From: Hermetia illucens
Taxonomy: Eukaryota; Arthropoda; Insecta; Diptera; Stratiomyidae
Assembly (NCBI RefSeq): GCF_905115235.1
Contig: NC_051853.1
Location: 46,497,467-46,561,466, forward strand
Reading direction: 5' to 3'
Length of the DNA stretch: 64,000 nt
Every line of letters starts with the position of its first letter. Position 1 is the first letter of the stretch. The translations under genes were made by a program, and so were the position numbers. Below are positions 37,690 through 48,100 of the stretch, piece by piece. The notes under the pieces were generated by a model that searched no databases, was not told the DNA's origin, and saw only the letters and a list, made by a program, of their open reading frames with translations.

Positions 37690-38230
37690 TTTGCGCGAGA
37701 AAACTTTTTGGGCGACAATTTAACGCTCAAAATCCGTAAAATTCTTCGGTTGTGGTCCTGCCGCCGGCTTTGGCGTTGTGAAAAGTGCATCGGGAGCGCA
37801 AAATACACGCCTTTTCGGTGTTTTTCCGTCGGTAGCGCAAACGGAATTTCGTAATTGGTGCTTCGGCGAGCAGAAAAAGTGTCGAAAGTCGTGGTGCGAC
37901 TTCCCTCCAAAGGAGGCAGCGAGTTCTTGTTTATTTGCGCTAGAAACTAGACTGAATTCGAAGTGATTGCATTTGTGGTGAGGCGGCGAAAGCACGGTCG
38001 GAATTTGCGGGCGCCGCGACGGTCAGTGAATTTCCGATCTGGGATCTGTTTTTCCGGCTGCGATAGCGCCGATTGGCCGCCCCACGTCACCCCGGACCCA
38101 GAGTTTGTCGAAGGGAAAAGGACAACGAACTTGCTCCCGGCGATCAAGTGCCGGGTTGTGGACTGCGCGGGCCGCGTTTAGGATGTATCGCTGAATTGCG
38201 GTGACAGCGGAGGTTTATTATTTGCAGGTA
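37690..38230 (+). promoter_or_regulatory. GC-rich island; candidate promoter and 5' non-coding exon
   Basis: G+C and CpG content rise sharply here (many GCG, CGG and CGC words), unlike the flanks. A strong donor-like sequence, TTTGCAGGTAATTGG, lies at about 38222-38236. The next coding exon on this strand is at 45198, preceded by a good acceptor at 45160-45161 and a short UTR, so this island could be the first exon of the glutamine-rich gene. Open frames occur on both strands but none is recognisable. Confidence 0.35.
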
Positions 38231-38889
38231 ATTGGCATTGCAAGTTGGAATTGTTTGGGTCGTATTGGAAGCGCTGGCGGTCGCACGAAATGGATATCCG
38301 GCGCTCGGGCCTCGGGGGCCGAGATTTTTTTGTTGAGAGCAACGGGTCTGCATGTGGGCCATGGCAGGTTCATCGGGAGAGTGTGTGCGTGCGGTGTGAT
38401 GACGAATGAAAGGTAGATATTCCAAGTGGCTCCCAAACTGATGCGGGCCACAGTTCTGGGCTGTGATTTCGGTAATGTTGATGCGTTCCTTATTGAATTG
38501 TTGTGGGTAAATAACTAGTTTGCTTAGGAACTCGCCATTCGGGAGATGATGGAAGTAGCTTTCTTCAGTTTTAGTGTAAAAGCAAAAAATTAATCTGAAT
38601 TTATGCGGTCGTGACCATTCGGGGTCCACCGAATATATCACGGATGGGGGAAAAGCCGAAAATATCAATGAATATTTGATGATATGGTGCAGTTGAAACT
38701 ATAAATATTTGAATTTGTTTGCCTAGTGCAATCGCGGGAGAAGAGATTATTTTCTTATCTCGACACCGTCGATATAATAATGCGCGGGTGCACGTTTTTG
38801 GCGTTCAGCGGAATTGATAAATATTTTTAAAGTTAGTATTGAGATAACAAACAATATATGTAAATAATGAGAGTATTTTTGTTCTAGAC

Positions 38890-39010
38890 AAAGTGGGGGT
38901 GTTACCCTCTCTCGGGTCTGGTTAATGTCCGTCCAGGGTTCAAATTCCTGTCTAGGTCATGGATACTCTCGAAAGGCTTGTGTGCGCCTTATCACTTGCT
39001 TATCTTCAGT
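38890..39010 (+). repeat. Possible tRNA-like SINE remnant
   Basis: CAGGGTTCAAATTCCTG resembles a pol III B box and is followed by TCTAGGTCATGGAT, similar to the CAGGTCGTGGAT that follows the B box at 29780. No convincing A box. Confidence 0.3.
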
Positions 39011-40019
39011 TGTAAAGATAAAACTAAAGCGAAGTCATAAAAAGTGCACATATACTTGGCTTTATATAAAACCCCACATAGTGAAGAGGGAAGACATTGA
39101 GTACTTAGGGTTGAATTTTGGTTGACAAATCAATCTATTCCTTTAGAATTCCTCTCTAAATTGTTTCTTGGTTTAGACAGTCAGTCGGCGCAATATTTCA
39201 GAATGGCATGTTTGGTTTGTTAAGCAAGGCTTTCAGTTCATGTTTCAATTTAATTTCTGAAGGAGGCTTATGTTTAAATGCCTCGATTTCAATCATATGC
39301 ATTACAAGCGATCTAGGTTCTCTTGTCGTCCTCTCGAAATCTATTCTTTTTCCAATACGGAAATACTATCGTGTGTTCCCAGCATTAATGACGCCACTTG
39401 AAGTACAACTGTTGCTGTCTTTTTTCATCACATAGCTAGTGCTCGTTATTGTGCACCATAGACCAAAGTACACAGTTATATTGACTGGAAAAGATTTATT
39501 CAGGAACTTTAATATATACTACAGTAAACAAATACCTCCCTAACTTTGAAGGTAATTATGGGGCATTGTTACATTGGGGTCCTAATATAGGAATGACTGC
39601 TTCCCTTCATTAATGATTTGAATGAACCAACGCAACTTTTATAGTCTGTCTTTATCCCCTTGTGATGGATCTAGAACAAAATCCCGCACAGTTCAAACAT
39701 CACCCACACGGCGTGTTCAGAACCCTTTTTCCGAAAATAGGTCATGTCCCGGAACTAAGGTTTCTAATCAATACCGGACAATAGTGAAAAGTAATCTAGT
39801 TCTGCTTCCAACTAGGTAACACATTTTTCAAAAAGATTGAGCTCGATATAAAGTCATCAAAAAACCGGACTGACCAAATGAGCAACTCCATTTGAATGGC
39901 ACTCCATGAACTCTGTAGGGGGGTTTGAATCGACCGTATAATGAGGCTTTGACTACATCTCACATCGCATTCACAGACGCCAGGCCAAAGGTCCCAAAAC
40001 TAACAACGACATTACAGAC

Positions 40020-40430
40020 AGGACGCCTTTACACGGGCCAGAATCCATCTGTGGAATCGGAAACGGTTTCATGGCTGTGACTCTAAGAAATGAAGAGGAA
40101 CGGTTGAGAGAGCTATACTGGGCGGGTCTACTAGGGATGGAGCAGTCCAGGGTGCTTATTGGGGGTTACGAACCCATGCGCAAAAAGGATTGCTTAAACC
40201 TCACCGAAAAGAACTTCCGAATCATAGCGGGAACTCTCACTGGTCATTGTCGGGTGAACTATTACCTAGGGAAGCTACGGACACTTCCTGCAGGTTTTGT
40301 GAGGAGTATGACGAAACCTCTATACACGTCCTTGTGCCAAGTAGATCGAGGCATTTGGGAGAACATCAGATGCAAAGCTGAAAGATTTGGAAGTAGGGAA
40401 CTGCTTGAGATACTATGATCAATAGGTACA
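40020..40430 (+). mobile_element. LINE ORF2 C-terminal fragment
   Basis: The frame reads GMEQSRVLIGGYEPMRKKDC, LNLTEKNFRIIAGTLTGHCR and VNYYLGKLRTL. It then shifts to TSCRFCEEYDETSIHVLV, the Cys-His cluster that ends ORF2 of many RNase H-bearing LINEs. One frameshift lies near 40290. The RNase H catalytic part is not preserved. Confidence 0.7.
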
Positions 40431-40599
40431 CTATACCCAGTAAAAAGGGCATTTTTGCGAAATCTTTCCCGAAATGACCACGTTTGTTATGATTGAAGTT
40501 GAAAAGACAGGTAATTCGGAGGCGACAAGAGTTGATAAGGCTCACAATTTCTGGGTGAATCAAGAGCATTCACAGGCTATTAGCAAATCGTTTTAATCA

Positions 40600-41335
40600 G
40601 ATTATTACTGATCCGAGCTTAGTTCCACCAATTTTCATCAAAGGGATGATTTATCTCAACTCCAAGAAACAGCGTATCTCTTGTCCTTTAAAATGTCGAC
40701 CAATTACTTGTCAGTTCAGATAACGTGATTTCATAAAATGATAACTGAGCGAAAAAGATACGCAAAAATTTCAGAGGGTGTAAAGAATAGCTTATAATCG
40801 ATTCAATAGTCCACGAAAAGCGAAATATCTTGGCAGCCTTAATCGATTATAAATCAGCCTCTGATCCATATTGAATTCATGGTTACTATAAGTGTTACAC
40901 TCGTACAAACCAACCAGAATGCGGTTTTTCTCCTAAAAATAGTGGTGAAGAATTGGAACATGAAGTTATTGGAGAGGCCAATCAGGCGTGGAATCTATCA
41001 AGGCGACTATCTAAGCCCTCTGTGTTGTTTGGCAGTGAATCTGTTCCCATCCCCTTCATGAAAGCAAATATCGGTTCCAAATCAAATATGGCATATTGTC
41101 GAAATGTGTATTAAGCCATTTAATGTTTATTGACGATAACAAATTGGAGAAAGGACGCATAAAAGCAGACACAATGGCATCTTCTTTGAAGGTATGGATT
41201 TCGACGATGTCTAAAAATATCTGTTGTGGCAATTATAATATAAGATCAAAGTTTTTGCGGAGATTGAGTGGCGTTTGGATCTTGTTCTGAAAACGGAGCT
41301 GTTTGGGAAAAATAAAGCCGTGGCGATTAAACCCT
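40600..41335 (+). mobile_element. R2/R4-like LINE, RT fragment
   Basis: Pieces in order: GCKE-LIIDSIVHEKRNILAA (fingers), LIDYKSASDPY (motif A, usually YIDYKKAFDSV), then LERPIRRGIYQGDYLSPLCC (motif B), and SHLMFIDDNKLEKGRI (motif C, FIDD in place of YMDD). The layout resembles LINEs with a restriction-like endonuclease. Several frame changes are present. The matching C-terminal piece type occurs separately at 30760-31010. Confidence 0.6.
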
Positions 41336-41373
41336 TCGCCATTCCCGTTCTTTACATTCGGTGTTATAAAGTT

Positions 41374-41646
41374 AAGGCTGTCGTACGGAAGGTCGTGGTT
41401 TCAAATCTCACTGGTGGCAGTGGAATTTGTATCGTGAATTGATGTCGGATCCCAGTCGACTCAGCTGTGAATGAGTACCTGAGTCAAATCAGGGTAATAA
41501 TCTCGGGCGAGCGCAATGCTGACCACATTTCCTAATACAGGGTACTGTAATCCTGTAGTGTACCGTTACGATCTTGAATGAAGTGCTCTAACACACTTCA
41601 AGGCCCTGATCCAATTGGATTGTTGCGTCAAAGATTATTTTTATTA
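41374..41646 (+). mobile_element. tRNA-derived SINE, copy B, 5'-truncated
   Basis: It starts inside the head at AAGGCTGTCGTACGGAAGG, then GGTTTCAAATCTC (degraded B box), CGACTCAGCTGTGAATGAGT and the common end TTGCGTCAAAGATTATTTTT. The A box is missing. Confidence 0.88.
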
Positions 41647-42029
41647 ATGTGGATTTAGAGTTTGTCAATAGACGTTAAGAGTAGTTCTTGCAGAAGTTGC
41701 CCTTTTGAATTTGAAAAGCAGCGAATGAGATGCCATGTCGAATGTAACTTCAATCTATCATCGGATCGATATGTGGAAAGAAAAACTAATTAATGGTGTA
41801 CGTTCCGAACGGAAAATTATAGGCAGTACGTTCTTGATGACTCCTCAATTACCAATTCCAGTTGCAGATTATGCAACTGAGACCATTCAGCAGAAAATCT
41901 TAGAAAATGATCGGGTGAAATTATGTGGGATGTACCGGCCACAATCTTGATTACATTGGATCAGATTTGGTTCTGCTTCTCAAGCAAGAACGGTCATGGT
42001 TCAAAATCGGTGTAGTCGTACCGTTGGAT

Positions 42030-42425
42030 CGTAGCATTGCGATTTTTTTTTTCAGATTTTTCGGTTGCATAGGTTCTGAGAACAAGACTTGTTACACTTT
42101 TTGGGGGTCATATTTTATGCCATGACTCTCCTACGCTTCACGCGATATCAAATATGGGACCAGTTTCGAAAAGTACTAATCGAGCCCTATCATGGCCAAA
42201 TTCTGTCTAAAAATAATTTGTATTCTCCATTCGCATGTATGGGCCTCCCTTAAACTTAACACAAAATTACTGTATGTAAAGGGAACAACAGACCACACGC
42301 TCTTACCAATTTTCTTGACAATCGATCTAACCCGTTTCCGAATAAATCGGATGTGACAGACAGACAGACAGACATCCAATCGATTCTAATAAGGTTTTGT
42401 TTCACACAAAACCTTGAAAAGGAGA
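42030..42425 (-). repeat. Dispersed hairpin-ended repeat, single arm
   Basis: On the minus strand it begins with the inverted-repeat end AAGGTTTTGTGTGAAACAAA (arms of about 10 bp around a short loop). It continues with CTGTCTGTCTGTCTGTC, ATCCGATTTATTCGG, the core TTAGTACTTTTCGAAACTGG and CTTGTTCTCAGAACCTAT, and ends at ACCGAAAAATCTGAAAAAAA. Non-coding. It is uninterrupted at the site where the copy at 53332 carries a LINE. Confidence 0.75.
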
Positions 42426-42643
42426 AAGGCAAATAGAGGAAATGCTGAAATTTACAAGTGTTTGTAACTTTTTGGCAAGGGATCCAACGCGATATACTTC
42501 CGATGCATGTGTAGCTACTTCTTGCAATTTTTTTGGCAATTGTTCCACGTTTTGTCGATATTATCAATTAGTTCTATTTTATTGGTTACAATTTAATTCC
42601 TTGCAATCTCAGATTTTGGAACTGCTTTCATATTTTAAATAGG

Positions 42644-42945
42644 ATTAAGGCCGAGTGTCCGGATAACTGAGTGGTTAGAGCACAAGGCTGTCGTACGGAA
42701 GGTCGCGGTTCGATTCTCACTAGTGGCAGTGGGATTTGTATCGTGATTTGACGTCGGATGCCAGTCGACTCAGCTGTGAATGAGTACCTGAGTCAAATCA
42801 TGGTAATAATCTCAGGCGAGCGCAATGCTGACCACATTGCCTCCTACAGTGTACTGTAGTGTACCGTTACGGCTCTAACACACTTCAAGGCCCTGATCCA
42901 ATATGGATTGTTGCGCCAACGATTATTATTATTATTAAGGCCGAG
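42644..42945 (+). mobile_element. tRNA-derived SINE, copy C, most complete
   Basis: Body 42656-42933 (278 bp). The A box AGTGGTTAGAGC is at 42670-42681 and the B box GGTTCGATTCT at 42707-42717, in a tRNA-like head starting TGTCCGGATAACTGAGTGG. A non-tRNA body and an (ATT)n tail follow. It is flanked by perfect 12-bp duplications ATTAAGGCCGAG at 42644-42655 and 42934-42945. This is the best-preserved of four copies in the window and must have been moved by a LINE's machinery. Confidence 0.95.
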
Positions 42946-43779
42946 GGAGAAAAGAAATTTTGTCGCAAGGCGCATAAATACGTAACTCTCATCTGTCTGT
43001 GGAGCCATGTATTGGGGTAAAGCTTTCTTATATAATAGTTTATGCCGCACCACTGAATCGGGATTATTGACACATTCTAAAATGTGAATCGTGATTGCAT
43101 TTTTCCTGAGTCCTGCGTCGGGCAAAATTGGTCATGTTATACAGGATCTGGTCTGTCATCCAGTCCAGTGCTGAAGTTCTTGAACCTAGCTAAATGTGTT
43201 CCTGGCACCCTGACAATCAGTTTCGGTTTCTTTAGAGGTTGGCAACATTTGAACCCCTACTTTCCGCCGCCCTATCAGAAATGTTTAGACCAGATTTATT
43301 TAGGGTTTCTAAAATTTTTTCTTTCGAGGCATTCGATGATTCGCTATGAAGACGTGACAGATTTTTCTTTTAGTACCAGTTGTTTTGTCATTTTCTACGG
43401 TACTTCCCCTTTCAATTAACACCAACAGGCTTACAGCTATCCATCGTTTTCTTAATATTTCGAATCCTGGTTCCAGCAGTTTTGCGATTTTGCGATCTAT
43501 GCGTTGAAAATGCTGTAGCATTATTTTAACTTGGATCTTTTGTCTTGTTAGAGGTCTTCGAGCTTCCCCATCTTAATTTACTGCAAGATAGTATGCAGTG
43601 TATTATTTTAATATCAACAGATAGATAAAATACGCTTAATGAATAAAAAATAAATGAATCATGTATAGCAGAATGTTTCTCATCCCTCAGCAGTGTTTCA
43701 GTCCACTGATACTCTGCATCATTCTTGCAAGTGCTGGGGTGGCTTCGGTCGTTTTTTGGCACACATACTCTAGGTGCTT

Positions 43780-44620
43780 AGCAAACCTAGTTTGTCGTTA
43801 AGTTTAGTAGATCACCTTAGAGGCGACTGCATGTCTACAGCCTTTTGGCTCGTTATCAAGTCCGCTTCCGATTATCATTAGCTGCAATACTTACAGCCAA
43901 ATCATACACAAAGTCGACAATTGTAGTCTTTTCCGAGATTTGAAAAACCGTCACTCCATTATAAATTAGAATCCCTGCTAGAGCGTCCAATTCCGAGTCT
44001 TCCGGTATCCTGATGTACTCTCTGGAGTTCTCATCGGTTCTGTGCTGAAGAGCCCTTGCTATTCACCAAATATCCCGGAGCACCTAGTCCACTCAATGCT
44101 TCTTTAATTCGGTGCCAATGCAGCACAGCTCCCCCAGGTTCACCATCGTGCTTATTGGGGTCAGCGCTAGAGGATCATCGCTTTCTTTCTGCTCTGTTGG
44201 TGATAAGGAAAAAGAGTGCCAACAATTTCTTTGAGAAAGCGGGGCAGGTAACCTGGGATGATCTTTGTCCTCGCAGTCTTTTCATTGATACCCTGTAAGG
44301 TGCACTCCAAGAATTTATATTGATATCCTCGCATAACTGTTGGAAACAGTTCTTTTTGGTTTTTGCAAAATTACAGTTGTACCCTGTCGATTGTCGCTAC
44401 CGGCTTTCTTTAAGTATCTGGAAGTCTTTTGCTCAAAAATATCTCGGAAAAATTTTGATTTCATTGCCTTATCAGTAGTTGCGTTGTCTACTGGGGAGCA
44501 CTTCGAGTAATGTGGATATGTTTTTCCTCCGGTGTTCTGTCCAGGGATATATTGGGCTCGGACGACACGAGAACGTGTCCCCTTCAAAGGCCTTCGCCCT
44601 CCATCCAAATGCCCCAGCAG
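43780..44620 (-). mobile_element. Possible LINE ORF1/linker remnant
   Basis: Minus-strand frames look protein-like (ALSGLGAPGYLVNSKG; REYIRIPEDSELDALAGILI; SKFFRDIFEQKTSRYLKKAG) but no catalytic motif is visible. The position, in repeat-rich sequence upstream of the glutamine-rich gene, suggests an old mobile element. I could not assign it. Confidence 0.3.
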
Positions 44621-45197
44621 CCATTCTTCGAGATCTTCATATGGGGCTCGATTTCCTCTTGCTTTCCATGCAGATTGCCTACTGAGTTAGTCGATTATCT
44701 CCTTAGTCTGGCGACAAGAACGGGACTGTTCACATGGATGAACTCCATTAGGATATATAATAACAGACTGCAGTAAGGGAACCTCGCCTATTTGAGTACA
44801 ATTTTCGGAGAATGAAGAAGAGGAAGTTCGTGCAATGAAAGCAACGAAACTTTTATTTTTTTCGAATTTCTTCCTCTAATGGCGACGGCCAACTTAGCGG
44901 GCGTATAAAAACCATTTTTCTATGTTGAAGTTAGAAAAGCTGAGTTGGGGTCATTAAGCAATTATACCATGCAATCTTCGGTGTGCCAGGGATGTGATAA
45001 TGTGCTTTTCTCTTTTGATGTTCGTTTTAATCATCTAACCGGCGATGTGCTTGGCTGAGAAAGGATTCGCTGCTTTTGCTTGAAACATTTTATTTCATAA
45101 ATTCCAATTATAATTTAAATCGAAACCTTGTAAACATGTTCACTTTTTCTTCTGGTTTCAGCTCAATTAAGCAGTTACTTATTGGTTACGCTCAGTC

Positions 45198-48100
45198 ATG
45201 AGTTATACACCAAAACAGCCGGGATCTGGAGCGGGTGGATCTGGTGGCGGACAAAGTAGTCAGCAAAAATCTTTAGCACAACAAATGCAAGATGTGGTAC
45301 ACAATGCAAACCCATTCACACAGGCTATTTCATCGTCACAGGCGTTTTCCAACTTGAATATGAGCCGCCAGCAGCAGCAACAACAGCAACAATGTCTCGA
45401 TTTACTCATGAAGCAACAACAGTTTATATTTTCCAGTCCCCAGCTTCAACAACTACAGCAACAGATTCAACAGCATATGCAACAGCAGCAGCAACAACAA
45501 CAACACAATGAACCTTTAGCGCTGACACGTGGTCCAAATCAGCAGCAGCAAGCGAACGGTAGCACTGGTGCTTCAGTACTGGCAAACCAACAGTTACAGT
45601 TGCAACAAGCCTACGCGAATCCGGCAAATCTGATGCAACAACTTCAAGCATATCAATTTCAAATGCAGCAGCAGCAACAACAACAACAACAAAAGATGCT
45701 GCCGATGAATCAAGCTCAACAATCGTTGACCTCGGCTACTTTTCAGGCGCAAAATGCGGCAGCTCAACACTTTCAGCAACAACAGAAATTATTAGCAGCA
45801 GCTGCTGCAGCCCAGAATAAAGCTGCGATGAATCAACAGAAGGGATCTATGCAAATGTCTAATCAGTCGAATATGACGCAACAGATACCATCCAATAATA
45901 ATCTTCCCAACAAAAGCCCCGCTAGAATGACCGGTTCGACTCCCAATTTCCCTAAAATTCCGGCTACTATTCAGCCTACTTCTGTTAAGGTTCCACAGAC
46001 TTCACAATCTCCACCAGTGATGAAACAGACAACCTCGACCCTACCCAGTGCAGCCAAGACCTCTTCAATTAACGTTCCAGGTAACGTTACGATAACTAAG
46101 TCTTCCCCAGCACCTCCGAAGCCGCCCCAGCCCAATCCTATGACTTTGAATAAAACCACACCAAACACAACTCCATCTCTAACAATCACGAAAACCCTGG
46201 TTACCAGCAATAGCCAATCATCTTCGTTTAGTAAATCTGTAACCGTCAATTCTCAATCTCAATCACCGAAACCCGCTGTAACTGCAACTTCTACCACAGC
46301 CTCCACACCAGTAGCATCAACGGCTGCTACTCCTAAGCCTTCGCCACAAAAAGAAACCGTTTCAAAAGTGGAATCAAAAGCAGAGCCCTCACCACCTGCA
46401 GCAAAAGCATCTCCATTGCCACAACAACCCGCTGCTACACCGGAGTTGAATTCGAGCTTACCTACGACGTCGACACCGTCACAAGATCAAAAACAGAAGA
46501 AACAAGAGGCTGCACCTCCAACTCCTCCAACTGCAGCTGCTGCAACACTAACCCCAGCTCCTGTTGAAAAAGTACCTGAAGAAAAACCTTCGAGTGTAAC
46601 CGAAGAAAAGAGCGCTGAAGTTTCGAAGCTCGATGAAAAAAGTGCAAGCCAAACCAATTCAAAGACCACGAAAGAAGAAAATATCTCAAAAGAAGAGGAA
46701 AGTGCAAAAGAAACGTCTGTAACGAAGAAAGATTCTCCTTCTAGTTCTGAAGATGCTATCTCGAATGAACAGAATCTGGAAAGTGCAGCATCCAAAGCAG
46801 CTTCGAAAGTTAAGCCGGTCGTTGCTCAAAAGAAATCTACCTCCCCTGCTAAGCTTGAAGTCGCCACATCTTCAAGTGACGGACCCAAGTCAGTTGAGAA
46901 GAAGAAAACGTTGGCTACAACGTCACCCCCGAAAGAAACTCAACCTCAACCTGTTGAACCACAACCAACAAACCAGCAAGAGCCTTCCACTCCCTCCACA
47001 CCGTCGTCAACCGTGGCTAAAGACGATAGCACAGAGGCAGTGAAAACGAATGCAGATCGTCGAAGTAGACGCCATCGTTTGAAAACAATTCCATTTCAAA
47101 GTCCTCTTCCCGAATTGGCGTATATCACAAAACTGTCGGTGACTGAAACTTCTGCGTCCAGTTCGCCAAAAGCATCGGAAGAAAAATTGACTCTGTTCTA
47201 TAAAAACGAATACTTGGCGGTTCGTAATGCCGAAGGCACGTTCTTTATCTGTCAGACTTTGCAGAATGTATTTAGGACATCACCAAAAATTCGTATACGA
47301 TGGTTGTCAGAAGAGAAGAAAGACGAGAACGTCTACATTCCCGACTTCTATGACACGACAGATATAGAGTGTGTGCTGACCACAGTGGAAATGGAGAAAG
47401 TTGGCAAAGATCGCTGGAGAATACCAAAGCCTGAGAAAGTTCGAATTGAAAGCATTTTGAAAAAGGCGATTGATGTTGAGAAGGGCGTCGCACCGCGGCC
47501 GGTGGTTACGGAAGAAAATCCGGATGGACGTAAGTGTTATTATATTTTCGCTGTTTTTATTTTTCGTTCATGGTTAATTTCAGAAATAAATGCAGCAGAT
47601 GACTTATTGTAATGTTTCAAATTTTCAAATATTGTCTCATTGCAGTTGACATCTCACTCTATAAGAACGAATCTCAAATTGAAAAAAGAAGAGAACTGAA
47701 GAAGGAAAAGGAAGAGCGGAAGACACCACGGATACCAGCCAAACGTAATTCCATTTCGCGAAGTAAATTAAAATCTCCGAAAAAGAAGAGAAAGACGAAA
47801 TCTAAGAAAGGGGAGGCAAATAGCAGCGATTCAGCCGTATCAAATGAATCGGACGACGAGACTGATAATGACAAGGAATATAAGCCGAAGAAGAAAAGTA
47901 TCGTTACCCAGGCAAAAGTGGCTCGTGCTCAGAGATCGCCTTTGGCCAGAGCCAGAGCAGCATCACCGATAATAATCAAGAATGATTCTACGTCAAAAGC
48001 GAAAAGTACTACAGTGCCTAATAAAGTAATATATAAATTTTGTTGTTTTTTCTCTTCGGGAGTTGTAATGTAATGTCTGCTTTCTTTTTTTGCCAGAATT

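Noticed and set aside
38144-38668. 174-codon minus-strand frame over the GC-rich island
   Set aside because: It overlaps other open frames on both strands, as expected in GC-rich DNA, and shows no recognisable domain or splice support.
42358-42373. CAGA microsatellite as an independent feature
   Set aside because: The same tract occurs at the same position in every copy of the dispersed repeat, so it belongs to that element.
42656-42730. Possible tRNA gene (A and B boxes)
   Set aside because: No closing acceptor stem is visible, and the sequence continues into a repeated body with an (ATT)n tail and target-site duplications, so it is a SINE head.
45424-47493. Several minus-strand open frames of 60-100 codons
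   Set aside because: They are shadows of the CAG/CAA-rich and Ser/Pro-rich coding exon of the glutamine-rich gene; Leu/Val runs arise from its reverse complement.
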